Assembly: GCA_017794825.1 (NCBI GenBank)
Contig: CP051237.1
Coordinates: 1,116,001-1,180,000, forward strand
Direction: 5' to 3'
Origin: Pararhizobium sp.
GTDB taxonomy: Bacteria; Pseudomonadota; Alphaproteobacteria; Rhizobiales; Rhizobiaceae
Length of the DNA stretch: 64,000 nt
A model generated the notes under the pieces. That model was not told where the DNA came from and did not search any database. It saw only the letters and a list, made by a program, of their open reading frames with translations. A program made the position numbers and the translations under genes. Positions 52,075-60,704 of the stretch are shown here, piece by piece (the first letter of the stretch is position 1; each line of letters starts with the position of its first letter).

Positions 52075-54006
52075 TCACATCAACGAAGGCAGAAAAAGAC
52101 TGATCTGAGGGAACAGCACGATCAGGCCGATCAGGATCAGAAAGGCGATCCAGAATGGAAAGACGCCACGGAAGATATCGTACATCGACACCTCTTTCGT
52201 CATGCTCGCTATGGCGAAGACATTGACCCCGATCGGCGGCGTGACGACGCCCAGCTCCACCATGATGACCACGAGCACGCCGAACCACACGGGATCGAAA
52301 CCGGCGTTCATGGCGATCGGGAAGAACAGCGGCACGGTCAGAACCAGCGCCGGCAGGGCGTTCATGAACATGCCGATCAGCACGTAGAAGATCAGGATCG
52401 CGCCGATCAGCCCGTATTTGCCGAGTTCCAGGCCGATTATGAAATCGGCGAGTTGTCCAGTCAGGCCGCTGATCGCGATGAAACGGCTGAAAGCGGTGGC
52501 GAACATGAAGATGATGATGATGCCGGCGGAAAGCCGCATCGCCTGACCAAGCGACCGGAAGAACCCGGAGAGCGTCAGGCGCCGCGTCAACACCGATATG
52601 AGGAGAGCGCCGAAAACGCCGAGCCCGCCCGCCTCATTCGGCGTCACCGCTCCCGTGTAGATGCCGCCGAGCACCAGCAGGATCAGCAACAGCACTGGCC
52701 ACGTGCTCGCGCTCGAACGGAACCGCTCGCTCCACGTGCTGACCTCGCCGCGCGGCGCGAGCCCCGGCGTGATCGCCGCGCGCACCGTGATCAGCAGGAT
52801 CAGAATGACCGCGAAAAGAATGCCGGGCAGGACGCCCGCGATGAACAGTTTGCCGATCGAAACCTCGGTGATCATGCCATAGACGATGAAGGCGATGCTC
52901 GGCGGCACCATGACCCCGATCGTCGCCGCGCAGGCGATCGATGCGGCCGCCAGTTTCATGTCGTAACCGTAGCTCCGCATCTGCGGCAGAGCGATGGATC
53001 CCATGCTGTAGACGCCGGAAAGCGTGTCGCCGACGATCGACGAGAGACCCGCGCAGGCGACCGTGCTGGCGGACGCCAGACCGCCCGGCAGGTGTCCGAT
53101 CCAGCGATAGGCGGAGCGATAAAGGTCTTCCGCGAATCCTGAGGCGACGACGATGAGCCCCATCCAGGTAAAGAGCGGCACGACGCTCCATGTCTGGTCG
53201 CTGACGACGTCGATGGTGGTCGTGCCGAGGCTGGTGAGGCTCGCCGTCGGCGCGATGAGGAGGCTGATGCCCAGGAGCGCGGTCAGCGCCATGGCCGCCG
53301 CGACGTGGACTCCCAGGAAGATCAGCGCGAAACACAGGCTTATGGCGATCAAACCGCGCGAGGACCGCGGAATGTCGAACGGCATGAGCTGCGGGAAGAA
53401 GGCGATCACGAATATCGCCGCCGCCGCCAGCGTCCAGGCCGCCATGATGAGGATCGCCCTCGCGTCGCGCATTTTTGTTATCGCGGCGAGCCCGGTCGCC
53501 AGATTGTTGAGGATGGCCAGGGCGAAGAGCAGCACGAACAGCGTCGCGAAAACGACGAACGGCCACTCGGGAACGCCAAGCACGCCCGACACGATGCCGT
53601 TTGTGTAAAGATAACTTGCCTGCTGCATGATCTGCGAAGCAGTCACCAGCATCATCACGAAGGTCAGTTGCAGACCGCCCGTGATCATCGGCAGGCGGGC
53701 GAATTCGGGCAAGGCGTTGAGAACGATATCGACGCGGATATGGCTATCGTTGAGCTCCACCGCCGCCAGCGTTGAAAGCGCGACAAGGATCATCAGCAGG
53801 CCGATCATTTCCATACCGCCGGGGACGACGGTGGAAAAGAGATTGCGCAATACGACGTCGGCGACCGTCAGCCCCATCATGGCGACAAGCGCCGCGCCGC
53901 CGATGAAAAGCGCCGCCCGGCTCGGCCAGGCGATGATCCGGCCAAAAAATCCCGCCGCGCCAACCAGTGCGGCCGGCGCGGCGTCTTCGGACCCAACAGT
54001 GGTCAA
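52075..54006 (-). CDS. TRAP transporter fused DctQ-DctM permease
   Basis: This protein of about 643 residues has a 4-helix DctQ part (residues 25-180, with WPSRAALFIGGAALVAMMGLTVADVVLRNLF) and a 12-helix DctM part (CAGLSSIVGDTLSGVYSMGSIALPQM, TPNEAGGLGVFGALL, VVTPPIGVNVFAIA). The TTG at 54006 is 8 bp from GGAG; a TTG at 54012 is only 2 bp from it. Imports a carboxylate with the DctP-type protein encoded just upstream. The ligand is unknown. Confidence 0.9.
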   Translation of the reverse strand: MTTVGSEDAAPAALVGAAGFFGRIIAWPSRAALFIGGAALVAMMGLTVADVVLRNLFSTVVPGGMEMIGLLMILVALSTLAAVELNDSHIRVDIVLNALPEFARLPMITGGLQLTFVMMLVTASQIMQQASYLYTNGIVSGVLGVPEWPFVVFATLFVLLFALAILNNLATGLAAITKMRDARAILIMAAWTLAAAAIFVIAFFPQLMPFDIPRSSRGLIAISLCFALIFLGVHVAAAMALTALLGISLLIAPTASLTSLGTTTIDVVSDQTWSVVPLFTWMGLIVVASGFAEDLYRSAYRWIGHLPGGLASASTVACAGLSSIVGDTLSGVYSMGSIALPQMRSYGYDMKLAAASIACAATIGVMVPPSIAFIVYGMITEVSIGKLFIAGVLPGILFAVILILLITVRAAITPGLAPRGEVSTWSERFRSSASTWPVLLLILLVLGGIYTGAVTPNEAGGLGVFGALLISVLTRRLTLSGFFRSLGQAMRLSAGIIIIFMFATAFSRFIAISGLTGQLADFIIGLELGKYGLIGAILIFYVLIGMFMNALPALVLTVPLFFPIAMNAGFDPVWFGVLVVIMVELGVVTPPIGVNVFAIASMTKEVSMYDIFRGVFPFWIAFLILIGLIVLFPQISLFLPSLM

Positions 54007-54019
54007 CTGCAATTCTCCG

Positions 54020-55042
54020 TCAGTTCTGGTCGTATAGCCGCATCAACCGAACGGTTTCGTCCAGAATTTCCTGGCCCGGCAGGCCCATGGCGTTCGCCTT
54101 CTCGACCCACTCGCCCCAGAGCGGCTGCATCTTGTCTGCAAGCAGAGCCTGGTCCTCGGAACTCAGCGTGAAGACGTTTTCCGGCGGAATGTCCGCCATC
54201 GCCGCCGCGGCGCCGTTTGTGGTGTTGTAGAAGAAATAGACGGGCTCGAGATCGGCGAGATGGTTCTGCTCTTGGGGCGTCAGCTTGTCATAGGCGTCCT
54301 TGTTCATGACGGTGCTGTACGTGCCCGGATTGAGATTGAGAAGCGTGTGGTAGGTCGTCACCTCGTTGAGCTTGAAATTGTTGACCCAGCCCCAGGCGCA
54401 AAGAACCCCGTCGACCGCGCCGCGCTGCAGGGCGAGATAGGCGTCCGGGCCGACCATCACGCTGGCGCTCGCGCCCAGCTCTTCAAGCACCTGAACGCCG
54501 GCCGAGTCCTGCGCGGCGAAAACCTTGCCCTTGAGATCTTCAAGCGTCCTGACCGGTTCGCTGGTGTGAAGATGCGATCCCATCGCCACGAAAGTGGCGA
54601 TCTCCACCACATTGTCTTCTTCTGTGAAGAGATCGGCCATCTCGGGATATTGTTCCCGGATCCGCCAGTAGACGATCGTCGCCAGCGTCTGGTTCTTCGA
54701 AAGACCCGGCAGGCTGAAAAGCTCGAGCTGTGGAAATTTTCCGGACAGCACGGGGTGCCAAACGAATCCGATGTCGAGGAGCCCGGCTCCGGTCGATTGC
54801 AGCCAGTCCTTGAAAGGCGTGACCGAGTTCGGCGGAAAGAACACCACTTCGGCGCGGTTTCCCGTAATCTCTTCGAGCTGTTTGGCAAAACGACGGTCCA
54901 TGTCGTTCCACGGCGTCCCGTCAGGCGACGCGAACTGCATCTTCAATTCCATCTCTGCCGCGAAGGCCTGCTCCGCAGCCGGCTGGGCGCCGATCATCGC
55001 CAGAAGCGCAACGACGCCGGCAATCGTTTTTCCTGAAATCAT
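54020..55042 (-). CDS. TRAP transporter substrate-binding protein (DctP family)
   Basis: This 340-residue protein has a Sec signal peptide (GKTIAGVVALLAMIGAQPAAEQAFA) and a DctP domain: LKMQFASPDGTPWNDMDRRFAKQLEEITGNRAEVVFFP, VRTLEDLKGKVFAAQDSAGVQVLEELGAS and QRGAVDGVLCAWGWV. GGAGGAGGAG precedes the ATG at 55042. It is the first gene of the TRAP-thiolase-SDR operon. Just upstream lie the remains of a LysR gene, perhaps its former regulator. Confidence 0.92.
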   Translation of the reverse strand: MISGKTIAGVVALLAMIGAQPAAEQAFAAEMELKMQFASPDGTPWNDMDRRFAKQLEEITGNRAEVVFFPPNSVTPFKDWLQSTGAGLLDIGFVWHPVLSGKFPQLELFSLPGLSKNQTLATIVYWRIREQYPEMADLFTEEDNVVEIATFVAMGSHLHTSEPVRTLEDLKGKVFAAQDSAGVQVLEELGASASVMVGPDAYLALQRGAVDGVLCAWGWVNNFKLNEVTTYHTLLNLNPGTYSTVMNKDAYDKLTPQEQNHLADLEPVYFFYNTTNGAAAAMADIPPENVFTLSSEDQALLADKMQPLWGEWVEKANAMGLPGQEILDETVRLMRLYDQN

Positions 55043-55226
55043 GTCTCTCCTCCTCCTGCGTCGTCCACTACCGGGCAACGCGATGTCGCAAACGTCAATC
55101 GTCGCAACCTGTCCGGCCCCGCGCCTCCGGAGCGCAGCCATGCGCCGTCCGGCCGGAACGGCGGCCCCCGCGGGAAACGTAATTCCGAGAAGCGATCAGG
55201 AAAACTTATTTCTTCTAAATCGATCT

Positions 55227-55386
55227 TTAATCATTGCTTAAAGCAGTATCCATGATGCGCAGCCATTCCTCTTCGGTGCGCCTGAGTTTCTGGGCAAAAT
55301 ATTCGGAGAGCTGGTCGTTGCGGAACTGTCCTGCGAGAGCCTTCCTCGCATGCGGCGACAAAATACCGTATCTGTCTCAGGTCCAC
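55227..55386 (-). pseudogene. LysR-family regulator reduced to its two ends
   Basis: A GTG at 55386 with GAGGGA 7 bp upstream opens a frame reading VDLRQIRYFVAACEEGS, nearly identical to the first 17 residues of the LysR protein at 21014. At about 55337 the sequence jumps into another frame reading FRNDQLSEYFAQKLRRTEEEWLRIM and ending at a TAA (55227). That part matches the last residues of the same LysR protein (SRQLHDYFREELQRCGDEWQRII). About 240-250 codons between them are missing and the frame is shifted, so the gene is dead. Confidence 0.82.
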
Positions 55387-55748
55387 GGCGAGATCCCTCA
55401 TCTTTTATAAATTCAGGATACATACGTAATTAAATTTAAGTGACAGTAATAGCTGCTCTCAAAATATGCTCAGTCAACGCGATTCAGTGAGGAAGCGAAT
55501 GACGCCGGACGAAGGCAGTCTCTATCGAATGCGGTTCGGGACATAATGTCGAGGGTCCGGGCATTTGCGGTCGGTCCGGGGAAAGCGCCTTCGCGCGGGC
55601 TTGCGCACGGCGACTCCAATGATCCGGTTCCTCGACGAACTGGGCGTTTTTTCCGAACATCCCGAAAGCTTAATAGGATGGCATGATGTCTACACATCCG
55701 TTTGATCGCACTCACTACTCAAGCGCTTGACGTTGAGCTTCCCTGCAT
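55387..55748. other. 362-bp stretch without a recognisable gene
   Basis: Upstream of modA, apart from the LysR remnant and the ModE-type box, I see no credible gene. An AT-rich patch at 55400-55450 may hold the lost LysR promoter. The left part (55520-55660) is GC-rich and non-repetitive. Confidence 0.55.
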
Positions 55749-55772
55749 TGTTATATTCAGTCATATATATCG
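55749..55772 (+). promoter_or_regulatory. ModE-type box upstream of modA
   Basis: TGTTATATT, a 6-bp spacer and TATATATCG make a 24-bp dyad that fits the ModE box pattern CGNTATATA-N6-TATATAACG with three mismatches. It ends 25 bp before the modA ATG at 55798, a position suited to repression of modABC when molybdate is plentiful. Confidence 0.55.
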
Positions 55773-55797
55773 GTGAACGATGACCGGAGCGATCGAA

Positions 55798-56391
55798 ATG
55801 CAGGCATATTTGTCTCGGCTGAAATGGCTGGCCGCCAGTCTGGCGGTTGTCGTCCTGACGGCAGGCGGCGCCCTTGCCGATCAGGTGAAAGTGGCTGTCG
55901 CCGCGAACTTTACCGAGGCGGCAAAGGAAATCGCCGCCGCCTTCATGGCGGAGACCGGTCACGAGGCAGTGCTGAGTTTCGGTTCGACAGGCCAAATCTA
56001 CGCGCAGATCACTCAAGGCGCGCCTTTCGAGGTGTTTCTGGGAACCGCTCCCTATGGCACAGCCGCGATCCAGGCGATGAGCGCACTCAACGTGTATGAC
56101 AGCCTGCAGCCGAAAATCGTTCAGGGCGCCAATATCGCGCAGGCCTACCAGTTCGTGAAAACCGGCAATGCGGAACTCGGCTTTGTCGCTCTGTCGCAGA
56201 TCGCCGCCAACACCGAGGGTTCACGATGGATCGTCTCCGATGATCTCTACGATCCGATCAGGCAGGATGCGGTTCTTCTGAAGACCGGCCAGGACAATCC
56301 CGCGGCTGAGACCTTTCTAAGTTTCCTGAAAAGTGCTGCCGTCGTCGCACTGATCGAGAAATACGGCTACGGCGCAGACAAGACAGAATAG
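55798..56391 (+). CDS. modA: molybdate-binding protein ModA with in-frame internal deletion
   Basis: This 197-residue protein begins with a signal peptide (KWLAASLAVVVLTAGGALA) and the ModA start VKVAVAANFTEAAKEIAAAF. The order then jumps at residue 81: APFEVFL is followed at once by GTAPYGTAA, although in other ModA proteins 50-65 residues lie between them. The rest (LQPKIVQGANIAQAYQFVKTGNAELGFVALSQ) is normal. The frame is kept but part of both lobes at the ligand cleft is lost, so binding is unlikely to be normal. The ATG at 55798 has GGAG 8 bp upstream; an ATG at 55780 overlaps the ModE region. First gene of modABC. Confidence 0.85.
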   Translation: MQAYLSRLKWLAASLAVVVLTAGGALADQVKVAVAANFTEAAKEIAAAFMAETGHEAVLSFGSTGQIYAQITQGAPFEVFLGTAPYGTAAIQAMSALNVYDSLQPKIVQGANIAQAYQFVKTGNAELGFVALSQIAANTEGSRWIVSDDLYDPIRQDAVLLKTGQDNPAAETFLSFLKSAAVVALIEKYGYGADKTE

Positions 56392-56400
56392 GCGCCGGAC

Positions 56401-57078
56401 ATGTCATCCGAAATCTGGATCTCGGTGCGGCTGACGATCGCGCTCGCAGCAACGACCACCGTCATTCTGCTGTTTGTCGGAACGCCTGTCGCCTGGTGGC
56501 TCTCCCGTTCCCGCGCCAGATGGAAGGAGGCGGCTGCGGCTGTCGTAGCCCTGCCGCTGGTTCTGCCGCCAACCGTGCTCGGTTTTTATCTTCTCGTGGC
56601 GCTCGGGCCAGATGGACCGGGCGGCGCAATCGCCGGGCTGTGGGGCGCCCGCACGCTTGCCTTCACCTTCGAAGGGCTGGTCATCGGCTCCGTCGTCTAT
56701 TCCCTGCCCTTCGTCGTCCAGCCGATCCGCAACGCTTTCGAGGCGATTGGCGACCGGCCGCTCGAAGTCGCGGCAACGCTGCGCGCCTCCCCGGCCCGCG
56801 TGTTCTGGACCGTCGCCATGCCGCTCGCCCGGCCGGGCTTTCTCACCGGCGCCGTACTCGGCTTCGCCCATACGATTGGCGAATTCGGCGTCGTCCTGAT
56901 GATCGGTGGCAACATACCCGGCGAAACCAAAGTGCTCTCCGTCGCCATCTACGACTTCGTCGAGACCCTGCAATGGCGCGAAGCGAACATGCTTGCGGCC
57001 GGCATGGTGGTTTTCGCTTTCGCCGTCATACTGGCGATGACCCTGATCGAGAAACGCATGCGGCGGGTCGGCCCATGA
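56401..57078 (+). CDS. modB: molybdate ABC transporter permease
   Basis: This 225-residue protein has five membrane segments and the ModB features [16 protein letters not shown], the EAA loop ([23 protein letters not shown]) and [20 protein letters not shown]. It is full length. It starts 9 bp after modA and overlaps modC by ATGA. Confidence 0.95.
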   Translation: MSSEIWISVRLTIALAATTTVILLFVGTPVAWWLSRSRARWKEAAAAVVALPLVLPPTVLGFYLLVALGPDGPGGAIAGLWGARTLAFTFEGLVIGSVVYSLPFVVQPIRNAFEAIGDRPLEVAATLRASPARVFWTVAMPLARPGFLTGAVLGFAHTIGEFGVVLMIGGNIPGETKVLSVAIYDFVETLQWREANMLAAGMVVFAFAVILAMTLIEKRMRRVGP

Positions 57079-58187
57079 GCGGGGAAGACACGATCCACGT
57101 CGCTTTGTCGGGCCGTCTGGGTGACTTCGATCTGGATGTCGCCTTCGACGCGCCGGGACACGGCCTGACCGCCCTGTTCGGACCTTCGGGCTGCGGCAAG
57201 ACCACCATCCTGCGGTGCATCGCGGGGCTGAACCGGTTGGCCGGCGTGTGCCGGATCGGAGAGGATACCTGGCAGGACAAGGCGCGCTTTACGCCGACGC
57301 ACAAACGCGCTGTCGGTTATGTCTTCCAGGAGGCGAGCCTGTTTCCGCATCTGTCGGTGCGCGACAATCTGCTTTATGCCTCCGGCGGCAAGGTCCAGCC
57401 GGCCGCAAGCGGCGGCATCGGCTTCGAGGAAGTGGTGGCGCTCCTCGACCTCGATCGCCTGATGCAGCGCGGACCGCAGCGACTGTCAGGCGGGGAGCGG
57501 CAGCGCGTCGCCGTCGGCCGCGCGCTCCTGTCCCAACCGCGCATACTGCTGATGGACGAGCCGCTGTCCGCCCTCGACCGCCAGTCGCGAGACGATATTC
57601 TGCCCTTTCTGGAACGTCTGCACCGGTCGCTCGCGATACCTGTGATTTACGTCACGCACGACATGTCGGAGGTCGAGAGGCTGGCCGATCACCTGATCCT
57701 GCTGGACGCAGGCAGGGTGGTGGCCAGCGGGCCGCTTGGCGTTTTGCAGAGCGATACGGACCTGCCGCTTGCGCTGCAGCGCGGCGCCGCCGTCACGCTC
57801 GACGCCGTCATATCGGGCTTCGACAGCGCCTATGGACTGACGCGGTTCGACGTTCGTGGCGGCAGCTTCCTCATTCCGGGTACGGCCGACATGCCAACCG
57901 GTTCCAGGCAGCGGCTGCGCATCGGAGCCAGCGACGTCAGCCTTGCGCTCGAAAAACCGGCCTCCACCTCCATCCTCAACGTCCTGCCGGCGAGAATCAG
58001 CAGCTCGCGCGCCCTCGACGATCGGGAAATCGTCATGGTTCTGACGCTGGGACACAACGATGCAGGCGAGCAATTGCTTGCGCGCATCACACGGCGCTCC
58101 TGGGATCTCCTGGAACTGGAAGACGGTCGTCCGGTCTTCGCCCAGATCAAGAGCGCCGCGCTTGCGCCGCGGCGGCTGCCTCAATGA
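57075..58187 (+). CDS. modC: molybdate ABC transporter ATP-binding protein
   Basis: This 370-residue ATPase has Walker [26 protein letters not shown], signature [15 protein letters not shown], Walker [13 protein letters not shown] and H-loop [12 protein letters not shown]-terminal molybdate-binding (TOBE/MOP) domain lies at about 290-365 ([15 protein letters not shown]). The ATG overlaps the modB stop. Full length. Confidence 0.95.
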   Translation: MSGEDTIHVALSGRLGDFDLDVAFDAPGHGLTALFGPSGCGKTTILRCIAGLNRLAGVCRIGEDTWQDKARFTPTHKRAVGYVFQEASLFPHLSVRDNLLYASGGKVQPAASGGIGFEEVVALLDLDRLMQRGPQRLSGGERQRVAVGRALLSQPRILLMDEPLSALDRQSRDDILPFLERLHRSLAIPVIYVTHDMSEVERLADHLILLDAGRVVASGPLGVLQSDTDLPLALQRGAAVTLDAVISGFDSAYGLTRFDVRGGSFLIPGTADMPTGSRQRLRIGASDVSLALEKPASTSILNVLPARISSSRALDDREIVMVLTLGHNDAGEQLLARITRRSWDLLELEDGRPVFAQIKSAALAPRRLPQ

Positions 58188-58191
58188 ATGG

Positions 58192-58215
58192 CGTTATAAG
58201 CTATGAAAGATAACG
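58192..58215 (+). promoter_or_regulatory. ModE-type box between modC and the modE-like gene
   Basis: CGTTAT and ATAACG are perfect 6-bp arms 12 bp apart, giving a 24-bp dyad with the same geometry as the ModE box. It lies 15 bp before the modE ATG at 58230 and covers an alternative ATG at 58203, which supports the later start. It suggests that the small ModE protein controls its own gene. Confidence 0.65.
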
Positions 58216-58229
58216 AAGGAGCGCCTCAT

Positions 58230-58580
58230 ATGCCCACGCTGAGCGTTCGCATCGATTTCGAAGCAGGCGACCGCATCGGACCGGGAAAAATCCAGTTGCT
58301 GGAAAACATCGCGGCCTACGGCTCGATTTCCGCCGGCGCGCGGGCCATGAACATGTCCTACAAGCGCGCCTGGGATCTGGTCGAGGAGTTGAACCGCATC
58401 CTCGGCAAACCGGTGGTTTCTGCGCGAACCGGCGGCAAGCGCGGGGGCGGAGCGGAATTGACCGCGCTCGGTCTTTCCGTAGTCAGCCGCTTCAGGGCGG
58501 TCGAACGCGCCGCGGCCGCAGCCGCAGAGCAGCACCTCGCCTCGCTCCAGTCGGAGCGCGAGGACCAGACCAGGGAATAG
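58230..58580 (+). CDS. short ModE-family regulator (DNA-binding domain only)
   Basis: This 116-residue protein corresponds to the N-terminal winged-helix domain of ModE (GPGKIQLLENIAAYGSISAGARAMNMSYKRAWDLVEELN, then GGKRGGGAELTALG). It has no MOP (molybdate-binding) domains; the C-terminus is Ala/Glu-rich and helical. How it would sense molybdate is therefore unclear. The ATG at 58230 has AAGGAG about 8 bp upstream. It follows modABC on the same strand. Confidence 0.85.
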   Translation: MPTLSVRIDFEAGDRIGPGKIQLLENIAAYGSISAGARAMNMSYKRAWDLVEELNRILGKPVVSARTGGKRGGGAELTALGLSVVSRFRAVERAAAAAAEQHLASLQSEREDQTRE

Positions 58581-58644
58581 CGGAATTGGCGCGAACTGAT
58601 ATCGGCCTCTGTGCGATACACTGCAGATCCTGACCGCTTTGTCG

Positions 58645-59319
58645 TCAGTAGTCCTGCTTCCCGCTGTCTCCGCGCATGATCGCGGGACCGGCGCTGGTTC
58701 CCAGAAGCTCGGCGCCGGCGTTCAAGATCGCCGTCGCATCGGCAAGCGAACGAATGCCGCCCGAAGCCTTTACCCCGGCTCGAGTCACCGTTTTGCGCAT
58801 GAAAGAGACGTTCTCCACCGTCGCCTTGCCGCCATTGCCCCAACCGGACGAATTCTTGACATAGGCCACACCCGCCTTCTCGGCCTCGAGGATTGCCGTC
58901 GCCCAGAGCGTCTCGGGCATCGCGCCCAGTTCCAGCATGATCTTGAGCGGCGTCGCCCCCGCCGCAGCAACGAGCGCTGCGATCTCATCGTGATAGGCGG
59001 CCGGTTCTCCACTGGCGAGAAAGCCGATATTCGCCATGAAATCGACCTCCTCAACACCTGCGGCAACGAGATCGCGCATCTCCGAAACCTTGCTCGTGGT
59101 CAGGCTACCGCCCATCGGATAGGCCATCGCCGAGCAGACGCGCACGCCGCTGCCCGCGAGCCGCTGTCGGCACATTTCAATCCAGCACGGCTGGACCATC
59201 ACGCCGTTGAAGGAAAATTCCATCGCCTCGTCGCACAGTTTCTCGATATCGCTTCGCGACGAGGCAGGCGAAACATTGGTGTGCTGGATAACGGCGGCGA
59301 TCTGGGCAAGGTCTTTCAT
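58645..59319 (-). CDS. deoC: deoxyribose-phosphate aldolase
   Basis: This 224-residue class I aldolase splits 2-deoxyribose-5-phosphate into acetaldehyde and glyceraldehyde-3-phosphate. The Schiff-base Lys is in AYVKNSSGWG, a second active-site Lys in GVKASGGIR, and the Asp in VEEVDFMANIG. The ATG at 59319 has AGGAG 7 bp upstream. It is the last gene of the rbs operon on the minus strand, which points to deoxyribose or nucleoside-sugar use. Confidence 0.93.
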   Translation of the reverse strand: MKDLAQIAAVIQHTNVSPASSRSDIEKLCDEAMEFSFNGVMVQPCWIEMCRQRLAGSGVRVCSAMAYPMGGSLTTSKVSEMRDLVAAGVEEVDFMANIGFLASGEPAAYHDEIAALVAAAGATPLKIMLELGAMPETLWATAILEAEKAGVAYVKNSSGWGNGGKATVENVSFMRKTVTRAGVKASGGIRSLADATAILNAGAELLGTSAGPAIMRGDSGKQDY

Positions 59320-59394
59320 CAATAGTCTCCTGTAGCGTCACTCGCAGCGCGGGCGGCGCAGAATGTTCAGTCGAATTGAAGACGAGAGGTGCGG

Positions 59395-60216
59395 TTAATC
59401 GCCGATGCGGGCCCGGAATTCATCCAGGACCGCATCGTCGACGCGTGCCGTCTCGTCATTGGAGGGAAAGGATCGTTCGCGAATATCTCGGCGAAAAGCC
59501 GACAGACCCGCAATGCGTTCGTCTACGATACGTTTTTGCAGTGAGGCGATGTCCGCATAGCGTCGCGCATGCCGCGGTAGGCGCTCGCTTTCACCGCAGA
59601 TGTCGGAGGTGAAAAGAAACATCACGTCGGCCGCCGGCCCCGAGCCCAGCGAAACCGTCACAAGGCCCGCTCTAGAGGAGATTTCGGCCATCAGTCCCGC
59701 GGGCACGAGTTCGGCCTCGACGGCGAATGCGCCGGCCTCTTCCAGCCGGCGGAACCGGTGGAAGAGCTCCACAGCCTCGTCCACAGTCTTGCCGAAGGCC
59801 CGAATGCCGCCCACCCAGGTCGATTTGCGCGGGACATATCCAAGATGGCCCATGACGGGAACATCCTCGGCGGCCAGCAGCGAGACGACTTCAAGACGCC
59901 GGGCCGTGATCACCGCGTCGGCGCCGTCGACAAGCGCCGTCAGCGCCGTGCGCAGGATTTCGTCATTCGTCACGGCTTGCGCAAAACCCAGCGCCGCCGT
60001 CACGAAGACCTTTGACGATCCTTGCCGGACCTCCTTCACGTTCTGCGCCCGGCAGACGACCATCTCGACGCCCGCCGCTTCCGCCGCGGCGGCTTCGACT
60101 GCGGTGTCCGCGGTCACCTGCGCAAAACTGCCATGCCGGCCGCGCGCGGCGCGCAGTCCGCCAACGGTCGTCGCCCGTTCGCGCCGTGTCGCCGACCAGT
60201 CGAAGATCTGCGGCAT
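59395..60216 (-). CDS. PanB-like protein lacking metal ligands
   Basis: This 273-residue protein is in the ketopantoate hydroxymethyltransferase (PanB)/PEP mutase superfamily: PVMGHLGYVPRKSTWVGGIRAFGK and RLEEAGAFAVEAELVP match PanB, keeping its catalytic Glu region. The Mg2+ ligands of PanB are missing: the GDS site reads VVCRAQN and the DMPF site reads VTAALGF. The KLEGG site is also changed (TARRLEV). It is therefore unlikely to make ketopantoate. It lies between rbsD and deoC with a 2-bp gap to rbsD, so it presumably acts on the imported sugar pathway. Confidence 0.75.
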   Translation of the reverse strand: MPQIFDWSATRRERATTVGGLRAARGRHGSFAQVTADTAVEAAAAEAAGVEMVVCRAQNVKEVRQGSSKVFVTAALGFAQAVTNDEILRTALTALVDGADAVITARRLEVVSLLAAEDVPVMGHLGYVPRKSTWVGGIRAFGKTVDEAVELFHRFRRLEEAGAFAVEAELVPAGLMAEISSRAGLVTVSLGSGPAADVMFLFTSDICGESERLPRHARRYADIASLQKRIVDERIAGLSAFRRDIRERSFPSNDETARVDDAVLDEFRARIGD

Positions 60217-60218
60217 CG

Positions 60219-60680
60219 TCAGTCCTTAAGCTTGTCGGCGTAGTAGTCGGGCGCGACAACGCCGGGCTTGTCGAACCACAGCGGCACGTCGACGCCTGAA
60301 TAAAGCAGGATGTTGCCCCAGGGATCGTAGGCGCCGGTGCGCACGATCACTTTCGCTTTCGCCGCCATCTCGCCGAGGATCGTTTCATGCGAGATCGCTT
60401 CTTCCTCGGCGTCGGAAAACAATTTGCGTACGGTCTCCAGAAGCACCGGATTGTACTGCGGAAGCGTGTCGGCATAGGACACCTTCTCGGCGATGAATTC
60501 ATCGCCGATAGCCGACAGCACTGTAGCGAGATCGGGGATGTCACGGGTGATTGACAGGTCGATGCGCCACGCATCGGAAGGGATTGGAAACCCCGCGTCG
60601 CACACGATCATCAGGTCTCGATGGCCCATGGTGGCGATCGCGTGGTTGAGTTCCGCATTCAGTAGCTTGCCGCGTTTCAT
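60219..60680 (-). CDS. rbsD: D-ribose pyranase
   Basis: This 153-residue protein has the RbsD/FucU pattern MKRGKLLNAELNHAIATMGHRDLMIVCDAGFPIP, with the active-site His and Asp, and the ending IVRTGAYDPWGNILLYSGV. It interconverts beta-pyranose and beta-furanose forms of ribose so that the kinase can act. It lies between rbsK and the PanB-like gene. Confidence 0.94.
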   Translation of the reverse strand: MKRGKLLNAELNHAIATMGHRDLMIVCDAGFPIPSDAWRIDLSITRDIPDLATVLSAIGDEFIAEKVSYADTLPQYNPVLLETVRKLFSDAEEEAISHETILGEMAAKAKVIVRTGAYDPWGNILLYSGVDVPLWFDKPGVVAPDYYADKLKD

Positions 60681-60704
60681 ATTTCAGATCCTTTCCGTGA
60701 TTTT

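Noticed and set aside
55238..55423. 61-codon frame on the minus strand
   Set aside because: It runs in a third frame across the LysR remnant; the readable LysR ends in the other two frames explain the sequence better.
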